Shown here in pieces: positions 8,885 through 17,226 of a stretch of 64,000 bases of DNA (the stretch's first letter is position 1; each line of letters begins with the position of its first letter). The DNA is from an uncultured Oscillospiraceae bacterium (GTDB lineage: Bacteria; Bacillota; Clostridia; Oscillospirales; Oscillospiraceae), in assembly GCA_934590325.1 (NCBI GenBank), contig CAKTOW010000004.1:67044-131043 (forward strand), written 5' to 3'. Under the pieces are notes generated by a model that worked only from the letters and a program-made list of their open reading frames with translations, had not been told where the DNA came from and did not search any database. Position numbers and translations under genes: made by a program.

Positions 8885-9767
8885 ATTTCTCTCCGTTCTC
8901 CGCCACCCATTGCCGCACATAGTCCACGAAACGCCGCGTGGCGGCGGACAGCGCCCGCTTGTCCTTCACCCCGATGCCTATGCTGCGGTAAAACCGCTCC
9001 GGGGCGCGGCAGGCGACCACCGGGTAGGGGCTGTGGCGCACCATCAGCTCCGGCAGGAGGCTGATGCCCAGTCCCTTGGACACCATGGCCAGCATGGTGC
9101 GGTCCTCCCGTGCGGTGTACTTCACGTTGGGCCGCACGCCCATCTTGTCCAGTGCCGCCGAGATCTCATAGTCCCGCCCCTCCTCCAGCCGTATGAACGG
9201 CTCCGCTGCCAGCGCCGCGGCAGGGAAGGGGTCACTGTCCGCCAGCGGGTGCCCGCAGGGCAGGATCACCTGCAATTCGTCGCGGTACAGTGCGTAGGTC
9301 TGCAGATGCTTCACCGACGGCAGCCGCAGGAACCCGCAGTCCACCTTCCCCTGCAGTATCCAGTCCTCGCTCTGCCCGTAGTAGTCACCGGTGGCTACCT
9401 CGAATTCGATGTTGGGGTACAGCTCGCCGAAGCTCTTCAGTATGGACGGCAGCCACTGCGCCGACACGCTGGAGAACGTGGCCACCCGCACGTAGCCCGC
9501 GTCCATGCCCTGCAGGTCCGCCGCCGACTGCATCAGCTCGTGGTGCGCCGCGCACAGCTTCTCAATGCGGGGCAGCAGCGCCCGGCCGTCCGCCGTCAGC
9601 ACCACGCCGCCCCGGTTGCGGCTCAGCAGCGTGACGCCCAGCTCGTTCTCCAGCGCCTGCACCGCGTGGCTGACGGCGGACTGGGTGAAGTTCATCTCCT
9701 CGGCGGCCTTGGAAAAGCTGCCGCACTCCACGGTCTTCAGGAACATCTGATACTTGTTCACGCTCAT
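8883..9767 (-). CDS. LysR-family transcriptional regulator
   Basis: DNA-binding regulator of 294 residues. The N-terminal helix-turn-helix is clear (FSKAAEEMNFTQSAVSHAVQ, then LENELGVTLLSRNRGG), followed by a periplasmic-binding-protein-like effector domain. The start at 9767 has a near-perfect GGAGGTG ribosome site. It is divergent from a small zinc-ribbon gene, 171 bp away, and LysR proteins often control the divergent neighbour. The inducer is unknown. It belongs to a different subgroup from the selenium-linked LysR at 30931. Confidence 0.88.
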   Translation of the reverse strand: MSVNKYQMFLKTVECGSFSKAAEEMNFTQSAVSHAVQALENELGVTLLSRNRGGVVLTADGRALLPRIEKLCAAHHELMQSAADLQGMDAGYVRVATFSSVSAQWLPSILKSFGELYPNIEFEVATGDYYGQSEDWILQGKVDCGFLRLPSVKHLQTYALYRDELQVILPCGHPLADSDPFPAAALAAEPFIRLEEGRDYEISAALDKMGVRPNVKYTAREDRTMLAMVSKGLGISLLPELMVRHSPYPVVACRAPERFYRSIGIGVKDKRALSAATRRFVDYVRQWVAENGEK

Positions 9768-9788
9768 GGCGCCACCTCCGTATATGCG

Positions 9789-9810
9789 TTCCCCCCGCCG
9801 GAGGGGGGAA
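9789..9810 (-). other. Hairpin in the LysR 5' untranslated region
   Basis: Perfect eight-base arms TTCCCCCC and GGGGGGAA around a six-base loop, placed between a TATAAT on the minus strand (9827-9832) and the LysR start. It could influence message stability or translation. There is no evidence for a ligand. Confidence 0.45.
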
Positions 9811-9868
9811 ATATCGTCCTGTCTGCATTATAATACTTTTCTTCATACTTGCATATACAATTATGCGT

Positions 9869-9897
9869 TTTACAACTAAGAAATTTTGTGGTAATAT
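9869..9897 (+). promoter_or_regulatory. Promoter of the zinc-ribbon gene
   Basis: TTTACA (9869-9874), 17 bp, TAATAT (9892-9897), 41 bp before the start codon. Confidence 0.65.
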
Positions 9898-9938
9898 AAG
9901 GACAACAAAACGAAACAACAATATGGAGGTAAAAAATT

Positions 9939-10196
9939 ATGGCTATCATTTCCAAGATGACCCGCTGCGCTGCCTGCGGCAGCACCGCTGTGACCTATTC
10001 CGAGGGCACCAAGCTGTACCACTGCGCCGACTGCGGCGCCGACCGTCCCGACGCCATGCCCGCCGCCGACGTGGCCGCCATCAACAGCATCGTGGCCCTG
10101 GGCGACACCGAGGGCAAGCTGGAGGCCCTGCGCCGCCGCTACGCCAACCTGGACATCACCAACTGGACCCGCGAGAACCGCGTCCAGATGGGCTGA
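9939..10196 (+). CDS. Small zinc-ribbon protein of unknown function
   Basis: An 85-residue protein. CAAC (residues 10-13) and CADC (29-32) form a typical two-knuckle zinc ribbon. The rest is a short, probably helical tail with basic and acidic residues. GGAGGT precedes the ATG, and a sigma-A promoter lies just upstream, so it is a real, independently expressed gene. It faces a LysR gene across a shared regulatory region and is followed by a long terminator. I do not recognise the family well enough to give a function. A nucleic-acid or protein adaptor role is possible. Confidence 0.8.
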   Translation: MAIISKMTRCAACGSTAVTYSEGTKLYHCADCGADRPDAMPAADVAAINSIVALGDTEGKLEALRRRYANLDITNWTRENRVQMG

Positions 10197-10231
10197 ACCA
10201 AGCTTTTCTTTTTCGGGTTTTACCCTCTTAC

Positions 10232-10269
10232 AACGAAGGACCGGCGCCCCAGGGCGCCGGTCCTTCGTT
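10232..10269 (+). terminator. Terminator after the zinc-ribbon gene
   Basis: A perfect 18-bp stem (10232-10249 with 10252-10269) with a CA centre, ending in GTTT. Confidence 0.75.
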
Positions 10270-10280
10270 TCCGGGAACAG

Positions 10281-10318
10281 CAAAAAGGGAGACCGCCCTC
10301 CGGCGGTCTCCCTTTTGC
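10281..10318 (-). terminator. Terminator after the small lipoprotein gene
   Basis: A perfect 15-bp stem (10283-10297 with 10302-10316). On the minus strand it ends in a T run, suiting the lipoprotein gene that stops at 10331. Confidence 0.8.
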
Positions 10319-10330
10319 TTATGTAATGTC

Positions 10331-10837
10331 TCAGCCCTCGATGATCAGCTGGAAGTAGATGGCGGTGGTGCCGGCGGAATCCATAGGCACGACCATGTAA
10401 TCCATATCGTTCATGGAAACGAACACCGCATTGTAGGTGATGCCGCCGATGGACATCTGCACGGTGTAGCCGTCCTCGGACAGGACGTAGGTGCCGTCGG
10501 TCAGGGTGTCGGAGCCCTCATAGAGGGTCACGGCCGTGTCGTCCACGAACTCGTACTGATACACGTCCATCTGCTGGGAGATGCTGGTGACCTGCTCATC
10601 GGTCATGTCCGCGCCGTTGGCGTAGCCGCCGTCAAAGATCCAGGTGGTGCCGGACAGAGAGGGTGCCTCTACGAAATAGTCCTGCAGCACTTCCAGCACG
10701 CTCATGGGCTGGTCGCCGGTGTTGTCCTCCACCTGGGTGTCGTCGCCGGTGTTGGTGTCGTCGGTGGTGTCGCCGCCGCAGGCCACCAGGCTCAGCGCCA
10801 TGACCAGGGCCAGCAGGCAGACAAGAAACTTCTTCAT
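10331..10837 (-). CDS. Small lipoprotein of unknown function
   Basis: A 168-residue exported lipoprotein. The N-terminus is MKKF plus a hydrophobic core ending in the lipobox LVAC (Cys20), then an Asp/Thr/Asn-rich linker of about 25 residues. The mature domain (about 45-168) is rich in beta-prone residues with repeated short hydrophobic strands, such as SGTTWIFDGG and TYVLSEDGYTVQM. This resembles the lipocalin-like 'META/DUF' domains common in gut Clostridia, but I cannot assign one. It lies head-on to the zinc-ribbon gene and downstream of a lipoprotein peptidase, 103 bp apart. Confidence 0.8.
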   Translation of the reverse strand: MKKFLVCLLALVMALSLVACGGDTTDDTNTGDDTQVEDNTGDQPMSVLEVLQDYFVEAPSLSGTTWIFDGGYANGADMTDEQVTSISQQMDVYQYEFVDDTAVTLYEGSDTLTDGTYVLSEDGYTVQMSIGGITYNAVFVSMNDMDYMVVPMDSAGTTAIYFQLIIEG

Positions 10838-10940
10838 GATGATCTTCCTCCAAAATTTTCTTTTTCCCGCCCCTGCCCCGACCCCTCGTCGCCGGCAGGG
10901 AGCGCGTTTTATATAAGCCGCGTGCGCGGTTTATACCGGT

Positions 10941-12881
10941 TTATTCATAGATGCTGGTGAATATGTCGTCGCCCTCCACCTCAAAGGTCACCGCCTGCGA
11001 GGTGCCGCTGTTGCCCTGGGTGTCCCAGAACTCGAACAGCAGCATGTACTCGCCGTCGGGCAGGTCCATCTCGGTGAAGGCGGTGCCCTCCGTGACGGTC
11101 AGTGTCTCCGCCTCATAGGCCTCGAAGTCGCTGTCGTCGGACAGGGAGGCCATGTACCAGATGGTGGTCAGCTCATCGCCGCTCTGCAGCTTCCGCAGCT
11201 CCTTGTCGGCCATGCCGCTGTCGTCGATGCCCTGCCGCGCACCCAGGATGCTCCATGCCTCGTCGTTGAAGTCGTACACCACCTGCAGGTTGTATGCCTC
11301 GCCGTTCAGCAGCACCGGCACGGAGTACAGGTTGTAGTCCTCGCCCTCATAGCTGAGCTCCATATACACCAGGCAGCCGTCGATGCTGCCCCACACGCCC
11401 CGGAAGTTGTCGGTGAACACACCGTTCTCCCAGTCGGCGGTGATGTCGTTGTCGGTGCCCAGCAGCAGTACCGCGTCGCTGTCCTCGTCCACCCTGTACA
11501 GGGAGAAGCCGATACCCGCCAGCACGCTGTCCGCCTCCGGGCCCAGCGTCAGTGAGGCGTAGCCGTCGTCGTCCAGCGTCAGGGGCGCGTTGTCCCACCG
11601 CATGGCGGACAGGCTGGGCAGCGCGGGCAGGGAGTCCAGCCCCAGCTGCGCCAGATATGCCATGCCGTCCGCGTCCAGCCCGCCGGTGAGCTGGTAGGCG
11701 TACAGGTACTTGAAGGCCGCGCCCGCCCCCTCGGTGATGTAGCCGTTCAGGTCGGCGATGTCGTTGTTGTAGGAGTAGTAGCAGGACAGCCCCGTGGCCT
11801 CGCTGCGGTACTTGCCGCTGACCCGGTAGAGCACGCAGCCCTCCAGCGCGTCCAGCACGTCCCGGGCCGCCGGCAGCTCGCCCACGGTGCGGCGGGCGAT
11901 GGCGCCCATGTCCACCATGTTGGTGTAGCCCTGCTCCCGGGTGTTGCCGCCGTAGTTCTCGCTCAGGTCGGCCTCCCGGCGGAACCGGCTCAGAAAGCCG
12001 GGGTCCTCCGCTGCCGCGGCCAGCGCCTGCGCGCCAAAGGTCTCGTAGGCGTCCAGCAGGGGCGCCAGCCTGCTCAGGTCGGTGACGGACAGCGTGGCGT
12101 TCTCCTCGGTGCCCACGTCCTCACAGCCCTCGTAATAGGCGTCGCATATCACTCTGCCCAGCGCTGCGCCGTCCATGGACGGGTCGTCGGCCAGGGCCTG
12201 CAGCCAGCGGGAGTAGTACCAGCCGTTGGCGGGCTCCGTTTCCTCTGAGGCCACCAGGTACCGGCTCAGGTCGCAGAAGGTATAGGCCGTGTCCACCGTG
12301 GCCATCAGGCAGGTGTCAAAGCCCACCAGCTCCAGCGGCTGGTCCTCGGTGTCCGGCTCCCACACGGCGGAGAAGGCCGCGTACATCTCGCTGAGCGTCA
12401 GCGCGTCGTAGCCGTACACCTCGTCAAAGGCCGCCCCGGCCACGGAGCCGCCGCCGTGGTTCCAGAACACCACCGCCGTCCTGTCGGCAGGGTAGTTCTC
12501 CCTGGCGAAGCGCAGGAAGTCCTCCAGCGTTCCGCTCTCGCCCATACTGGCCGACGGCTGCTCGTCCACAAGGGTCAGCCCCTCGCTGTCGTAGACGTAC
12601 CTCTGCAGCACGCTGCCGTCCACCAGTTCGTTCTGCCATTCCAGCGCGCCGCCGGTCTCGATGACCACGGTGACGTTCTCCGGCAGATCAGCCTCCATCA
12701 ACTCACTGAGGTCACCGGTGGCAAAGCCGCCGTCGCTCTCCAGGTCGCTGCCGCAGAGATACCAGTATATGGCCCAGGAACCGCTGTCAGCGGAAGGCTC
12801 CGACCCACCGCCGCAGGCGGTAAGGGTCAGAGCCGTCAGCAGCGACAGCAGCAGAGCCGCTATGCGCTTATATGTATTCAT
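10941..12881 (-). CDS. Clostripain-family (peptidase C11) cysteine protease lipoprotein
   Basis: A 646-residue surface peptidase predicted to cut after basic residues. The lipobox LTAC (Cys23) implies membrane anchoring outside the cell. The C11 catalytic pair is intact: His in [10 protein letters not shown] and Cys in [16 protein letters not shown], followed by [10 protein letters not shown]. The C-terminal third looks like beta-sandwich sequence and probably mediates binding. It has no activation-site cluster that I can identify. It is 17 bp downstream of the SHOCT/zinc-ribbon gene on the same strand, so the two may be co-transcribed. Confidence 0.87.
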   Translation of the reverse strand: MNTYKRIAALLLSLLTALTLTACGGGSEPSADSGSWAIYWYLCGSDLESDGGFATGDLSELMEADLPENVTVVIETGGALEWQNELVDGSVLQRYVYDSEGLTLVDEQPSASMGESGTLEDFLRFARENYPADRTAVVFWNHGGGSVAGAAFDEVYGYDALTLSEMYAAFSAVWEPDTEDQPLELVGFDTCLMATVDTAYTFCDLSRYLVASEETEPANGWYYSRWLQALADDPSMDGAALGRVICDAYYEGCEDVGTEENATLSVTDLSRLAPLLDAYETFGAQALAAAAEDPGFLSRFRREADLSENYGGNTREQGYTNMVDMGAIARRTVGELPAARDVLDALEGCVLYRVSGKYRSEATGLSCYYSYNNDIADLNGYITEGAGAAFKYLYAYQLTGGLDADGMAYLAQLGLDSLPALPSLSAMRWDNAPLTLDDDGYASLTLGPEADSVLAGIGFSLYRVDEDSDAVLLLGTDNDITADWENGVFTDNFRGVWGSIDGCLVYMELSYEGEDYNLYSVPVLLNGEAYNLQVVYDFNDEAWSILGARQGIDDSGMADKELRKLQSGDELTTIWYMASLSDDSDFEAYEAETLTVTEGTAFTEMDLPDGEYMLLFEFWDTQGNSGTSQAVTFEVEGDDIFTSIYE

Positions 12882-12898
12882 CCTGTATTATCCGTTCC

Positions 12899-13879
12899 TC
12901 AGATGCCCAGCAGCTGCCGCTTCTTGGCGGTGAACTCCTCTTCGGTGAGCACGCCCGCGTCCAGCAGTGCCTTGTACTTCTGTATCTCGGCCACGGTGTC
13001 CACCGCGGGTGCGGCGCTGGCCTGCACGGCGGCCACGGCCGCTGCCGCTGCGGCTGCCGCCGCCGCGGCGGTGCTGTCCGCCTGGGCCGTCTGCCCGCCG
13101 GGCACATCGTCCCACTGCTCGGCGCCGTTGGCGTCCATGATGTGCAGCAGGGCGGCGGCCAGCTCATGCAGCCCGTTCACCTCGTCCTCGTACTCGTTGA
13201 GGTACTCTGCCACGCTGGGGTCGTAGCTGTCAAAATCGGGCGCGCCGGTCTCCTCGCGGAAGTTGTGCCAGTAGGGATGCGCCAGCGTCAGCTCCACGAT
13301 GAACTTCTGCGCCGGCGCCTTCATGTCGAAGGTGGGGCGGAAGCGGACGGGCCGGTCATCGTCGTCCCGGTGCATCCGGCGGTCCATGTCCTCCATGCGC
13401 TCGTATTCATGTACGTCCATGTAGAAGCGGTCGATGGCCGGCTGCATGGCGGCGGCCCTGTCGGCCACATCGCTGTAATGGCAGTACAGTACGCCGTCCC
13501 TGCCCTCGAACAGCACCTTCCCGTCCTCCAGTATCCGGAAGGCCTTCAGGTTCTCCGGACCGAAGGCGAAAGCGCCGTCGCCCGGTCCCACGCGGAACAG
13601 CCGGTGGTCGGTGTCCAGGGTCAGCGTGCCGCTCAGAAAGCCGAAGCTCCTGCGCAGTGTCTCGGTGAACTGCTCCCGCCGCGCCCTGTTCTCCTCATAG
13701 ACGGTCATGTACTTTTCCACATCGGCCAGCGACATGGTGTTCAGCGCACCGCCGGGCAGGTCGATCTTGTTGGCGCACTCCTTGCACAGGGGCATATCCT
13801 CCACCTTGGTGGCCAGCAGCCGGGGCGTGGGCGCGCCGCAGAGGGGACAGAGCTTCTTGTTGTTACTGAACAATCCCAT
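12899..13879 (-). CDS. Zinc-ribbon protein with C-terminal SHOCT domain
   Basis: A 326-residue cytosolic protein. CPLCG and CKEC near the N-terminus (residues about 11-36) form a zinc ribbon of DUF4428 type. The centre is a mixed alpha/beta region of unknown role. A run of alanines (about 270-285) forms a linker. The last 28 residues, from IQKYKALLDAGVLTEEEF, are a SHOCT domain, a short C-terminal oligomerisation module. The start at 13879 has GGGAGGA. A longer upstream frame overlaps the bactofilin gene and is spurious. It sits between bactofilin and the clostripain-like gene. Confidence 0.8.
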   Translation of the reverse strand: MGLFSNNKKLCPLCGAPTPRLLATKVEDMPLCKECANKIDLPGGALNTMSLADVEKYMTVYEENRARREQFTETLRRSFGFLSGTLTLDTDHRLFRVGPGDGAFAFGPENLKAFRILEDGKVLFEGRDGVLYCHYSDVADRAAAMQPAIDRFYMDVHEYERMEDMDRRMHRDDDDRPVRFRPTFDMKAPAQKFIVELTLAHPYWHNFREETGAPDFDSYDPSVAEYLNEYEDEVNGLHELAAALLHIMDANGAEQWDDVPGGQTAQADSTAAAAAAAAAAAVAAVQASAAPAVDTVAEIQKYKALLDAGVLTEEEFTAKKRQLLGI

Positions 13880-13934
13880 GGTACTTCCTCCCGAAAACAG
13901 CGTCCGACGTGTCGGACGGAATTGGCCGGTCGAT

Positions 13935-14561
13935 TCAGTCGGCCTTCTTCTCGCCCTTCTGCTCGGGCTTTGCCGGGGCGGAGAACGCCTTGATCTCCAC
14001 GCCGCCGCGGATGACGGCGCCCTTGACCACCGCCAGCGTGCCGGTGACCAGCCCGCCGCTGATCTGCGCCTTCTCCTCCAGCGTAGTGCTGCCGCTGACC
14101 TCCAGGTCGCCGTTGATCTTACCGGCACACAGCAGCTCCTTGGCGCTGATGTTACCGGTGACCTGCGAATCCTCGCTGACGGTGACGGTGCCGGTGACCT
14201 TCACATCGCCGGTCAGGGTGCAGCCCATCAGCTTCAGGCTGCCGGCGGTGATGTTGCTCTGTATCACGGAGCGCAGGGTCACGGTACCGCTGGTGATGAT
14301 CTCACCCTTGAAGGACCCGGCGATCTCGATGTCTCCGTCGGAGCGCAGCGTGCCCTCCAGCGCGGTGCCGGAGGCCAGATAGCTGGCGGCGGGCTGGGGC
14401 TTTGCCGCCACGGGCTGCACCGCGGGCTTTGCGGCCACGGGCGCGGGCTTCACAGGCTCGGACTTACCGGGCTGCTTCTTGCCGCCGGCGGCCAGCACCT
14501 TGTCATCCTCGCCGCCCACACCGAACAGCTCGAACATAGTACGCTTCATTTCATCTCGCAT
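13935..14561 (-). CDS. Bactofilin-family polymer-forming cytoskeletal protein
   Basis: A 208-residue bactofilin (DUF583), which self-assembles into filaments that help organise the envelope. After a Pro/Ala/Lys-rich N-terminal tail come repeated beta-helix turns (GTLRSDGDIEIAGSFKGEI, TLRSVIQSNITAG, VTGNISAKEL, INGDLEVSG), then a charged tail. I choose the ATG at 14561, which follows GGGAGGG. The alternative at 14612 has no ribosome site. It is followed by the SHOCT and peptidase genes and preceded by a LemA-like membrane protein, which suggests an envelope-related cluster. Confidence 0.88.
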   Translation of the reverse strand: MRDEMKRTMFELFGVGGEDDKVLAAGGKKQPGKSEPVKPAPVAAKPAVQPVAAKPQPAASYLASGTALEGTLRSDGDIEIAGSFKGEIITSGTVTLRSVIQSNITAGSLKLMGCTLTGDVKVTGTVTVSEDSQVTGNISAKELLCAGKINGDLEVSGSTTLEEKAQISGGLVTGTLAVVKGAVIRGGVEIKAFSAPAKPEQKGEKKAD

Positions 14562-14634
14562 AACAATACCCTCCCAATGGTCGTTGTCGTTGTGTTTCTC
14601 CTTCATATTCATGCTTCATTGTATGTATACCCGC

Positions 14635-14937
14635 TCAGTCCAACGGCTCTTCAGCAAAGCCCATCAGACGTCCCGGAATATAGATGAGTGGTTCTTTCAG
14701 CACGGCGTTGTAGTTCTCCGCGGCCTGGTGATAGATGCTGCGGCTGCGCTGCAGTACCCCCGTCACATCGGCATCGCTGACGGCGGCCGCGGCCCGCTTT
14801 TCAAAGGCCTCCATCTGGCTGCGTGCGCTGACCACCATACTGTGCTGCTCCCGCAGTTTGCGCCGCACCTCCCAGAACCACAGGACGATCAGCGCGGAGG
14901 TGCTGAGGATGACCAGCAGCCACAATACCCATTTCAT
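14635..14937 (-). CDS. Short LemA-like single-pass membrane protein
   Basis: A 100-residue protein with one N-terminal transmembrane helix (residues about 3-22, KWVLWLLVILSTSALIVLW) followed by a coiled helical region. The C-terminal RSIYHQAAENYNAVL and PGRLMGF resemble the YNxA...FP..L.GF end of LemA proteins. The length is roughly half that of LemA, so it is a reduced relative. The real start is the ATG at 14937. The much longer frame reaching 15882 is an antisense shadow of the response regulator. It is probably co-transcribed with the bactofilin gene 73 bp downstream. Confidence 0.7.
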   Translation of the reverse strand: MKWVLWLLVILSTSALIVLWFWEVRRKLREQHSMVVSARSQMEAFEKRAAAAVSDADVTGVLQRSRSIYHQAAENYNAVLKEPLIYIPGRLMGFAEEPLD

Positions 14938-15071
14938 ACGCACCCGCCCCTTTCTGAGGGCAAAGTCCGCCCCCTCTTTCTCTATGTTCCATAGCGTAGC
15001 ACATCCGCGGGATATTGGGTGACGAAACGCCTGAAATGCATCAGATACGACACGAAATGTAAAATCAGCGG

Positions 15072-15100
15072 CTGACAAGCCGGTTTTTCTGTGATAGAAT
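15072..15100 (+). promoter_or_regulatory. Promoter of the two-component operon
   Basis: CTGACA (15072-15077), 17 bp, TAGAAT (15095-15100). Because the -10 overlaps an in-frame GTG at 15091, translation must begin downstream of it. Confidence 0.6.
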
Positions 15101-15159
15101 ACCCTCACGGACCGTACAGCCCGCCTGTACGGATCATCGGGGAAGGGCAGGTGCGCGCC

Positions 15160-15879
15160 GTGTATATCGCCGTATGTGACGATCAGATCGAGGAACTGGA
15201 AAAGCTGACAGGTCTGCTGGAGGCCTGGCGCACGGACCGCAAGGCCAACGTGCGCTATCAGACGTTCCGCAGCGCCGCCGAGCTGCTGGACGCGGCGCAG
15301 CGCGAGGGCTTCACCCTCTACCTGCTGGACGTGCTGATGCCCGGCATGAGCGGCATGGAGGCCGCCCGCGAGATACGCGCCTTTGACGCGGCGGCGGAGG
15401 TGGTGTTCCTGACCACGTCCCCCGGCTTCGCCTACGAGAGCTACGGCGTTCGCGCCCTGGAATACCTGCTCAAGCCCCTCAGCAGCAAGCTGCTGTTCCC
15501 CATACTGGACAAGCTCTACCTCCGCGAGCAGAAGCCCCAGGACGGCCTCACCGTCCGCTCCGACGGCATGCTGATACGCCTGCCCTTCTCCCACCTCAGC
15601 TTTGTGGAGGTCAACGGCAAGCACCTGTTCTTCAACATGGCGGACGGCGCAGTGCACGAGGTGTCCGCCAGCATGAAGGAGTACGAGGGCGCGCTGCTGG
15701 CCCGTCCGGAGTTCATGCGGGTGCACCGCTCCTACATCGTCAATATGCTGCAGGCAGAGACACTGTCCCCCACCGGGCTTACCACCTTCTCCGGGCAGAC
15801 TGTGCCCGTGTCGCGGCTGCTGTACGGCCAGCTGCAGAGGGACTATCTGGCGCTGCTGTTTTCGGGAAGGGAGCTGTAA
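15160..15879 (+). CDS. LytTR-family response regulator
   Basis: AgrA-type regulator of 239 residues: a receiver domain followed by a LytTR DNA-binding domain. In the receiver, the acidic pair is Asp7-Asp8 and the phosphorylated residue Asp57 (LYLLDVLMPG). The LytTR part shows LSFVEVNGKHLFF, RVHRSYIVN and VPVSR. I choose the GTG at 15160 with AGGTG six bases upstream, because the promoter covers earlier starts. A GTG at 15151 is also possible. Five bp downstream begin two GHKL kinases, its probable partners. No peptide precursor gene (agrD-like) was seen nearby. Confidence 0.85.
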   Translation: MYIAVCDDQIEELEKLTGLLEAWRTDRKANVRYQTFRSAAELLDAAQREGFTLYLLDVLMPGMSGMEAAREIRAFDAAAEVVFLTTSPGFAYESYGVRALEYLLKPLSSKLLFPILDKLYLREQKPQDGLTVRSDGMLIRLPFSHLSFVEVNGKHLFFNMADGAVHEVSASMKEYEGALLARPEFMRVHRSYIVNMLQAETLSPTGLTTFSGQTVPVSRLLYGQLQRDYLALLFSGREL

Positions 15880-15884
15880 CATCT

Positions 15885-17189
15885 ATGTTCGACATGTCCC
15901 TTCGTTCCGCGCTGGATGTGTTCTGCTACGTGCTGGTGCTGGTCTACGGGCTGGCCCTCAGCGCGGACATCGCCACCGGCGGCACCGTCACCCGCCGCCA
16001 GAAGCGTATGCTCTCGCTGCTGTGCCTGCTGTTCCTGGCGATACAGGCCCTGGGCTTTGTGCTGCTGGGCGAGCGCATGGTGGAGCGCCTCTACCCGCTG
16101 ATCGTCCACCTGCCCCTGGTGCTCATCCTGATGGTATTTATGAAGCGCCCTGTGGGCGTGGCCGTGGTCAGCACCTGCGCCGCCTACCTCTGCTGCCAGC
16201 CGCCCCGCTGGGGCCGCATCGCCGTGGAAGCGCTGACCGGCAGCACCCTGGCCGCCCAGCTGGTCTACATCCTGCTGGTGCCGCTGCTGTACTGGCTGTT
16301 CCACCGCTTCTTCGTGGGCGCGGCCTATAGCGCCATGACCGCCTCCCGCTCGGCGCTGCTGCTGTTCGGCAGCCTGCCCGTTACCTATTATGTTTTCGAC
16401 TACGCCACCACTATTTATTCCGACGCGCTCTACTCTGGTATCCAGGCGCTGAACGAGTTCCTGCCCACGGCGCTGGTGACGTTCTACGTGCTGTTCCTGC
16501 CCGCCTTCCACGCCCAGACGCAGAAGCGCGCCGCTGCGGAGATGCAGCGCTCCATGCTGGAATCGGAGCTGGAGCAGTCCCAGCTGGAGATGGATTCCCT
16601 GCGCCAGCTGGAGGCCCAGACCGCCATCTACCAGCACGATATGCGCCACCACCTGAACATGCTGGACGGCCTGCTCTCGTCGGGCAAGCCCGACCAGGCG
16701 GAGGAATACATCCAGAAGGTCCAGGCGGACATCGAGTCCATCACCCCCCGTCGCTTCTGCGAGAACGAGCTGGTGAACCTCCTGTGCTCGTCCTTCACCG
16801 CCAAGGCCCGCAAGGCCGGCATCACGCTGACCGTGGAGGCAAAGCTGCCTAACGCCCTTGCTATCTCCGACACGGAGCTGTGCTCCCTCCTGAGCAACGG
16901 CCTTGAGAATGCCCTCCACGCCGTGTCGGAGCAGCCCGCCGGTGAGCGGTGGGTGACCCTCTACTGCGGCGTGCGGCAGAACAAGCTGCTCATCGAGATA
17001 CGCAATCCCTGCCACGGCGAGGTGCCCATGCAGGACGGCATCCCCGTCAGCGGACGGGAGGGCCACGGCTTCGGCTGCCGCAGCATCCGCACCATCGCCC
17101 AGCGCAACAGCGGCCTGTGCATGTTCACCGCCCAGGGCGGCGAATTCTGCATGCAGGTGATGCTCCCCGTGCTGGATACCAATGCGTAA
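15885..17189 (+). CDS. GHKL-domain sensor histidine kinase (AgrC-like), first of two
   Basis: Membrane sensor kinase of 434 residues. The N-terminal half has about six hydrophobic segments (residues about 8-205), followed by a coiled-coil-like linker. The phosphoacceptor is His251 in YQHDMRHHLN. The GHKL ATPase part has SNGLENAL (N box) and GHGFGCRSI (G box). It should phosphorylate the adjacent LytTR regulator. Its cytoplasmic half is nearly identical to that of the next gene, including 111 identical bases, while the sensor half is different. The signal is unknown. A peptide is likely by analogy with AgrC. Confidence 0.87.
   Translation: MFDMSLRSALDVFCYVLVLVYGLALSADIATGGTVTRRQKRMLSLLCLLFLAIQALGFVLLGERMVERLYPLIVHLPLVLILMVFMKRPVGVAVVSTCAAYLCCQPPRWGRIAVEALTGSTLAAQLVYILLVPLLYWLFHRFFVGAAYSAMTASRSALLLFGSLPVTYYVFDYATTIYSDALYSGIQALNEFLPTALVTFYVLFLPAFHAQTQKRAAAEMQRSMLESELEQSQLEMDSLRQLEAQTAIYQHDMRHHLNMLDGLLSSGKPDQAEEYIQKVQADIESITPRRFCENELVNLLCSSFTAKARKAGITLTVEAKLPNALAISDTELCSLLSNGLENALHAVSEQPAGERWVTLYCGVRQNKLLIEIRNPCHGEVPMQDGIPVSGREGHGFGCRSIRTIAQRNSGLCMFTAQGGEFCMQVMLPVLDTNA
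16629..16739 (+). repeat. Copy 1 of a 111-bp identical segment in two kinase genes
   Basis: This stretch, around the phosphoacceptor histidine of the first kinase, matches 17971-18081 base for base. Flanking bases differ, mostly at third codon positions. Confidence 0.9.
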
Positions 17190-17226
17190 CACGACCTGAC
17201 GAACCACAGAAGGGAGGATATGGTAT

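Noticed and set aside
14938..15882. Extension of the LemA-like gene to a 415-residue protein
   Set aside because: The extra part is antisense to the response regulator. Only the last 100 residues have membrane-protein character, and they start at an ATG at 14937.
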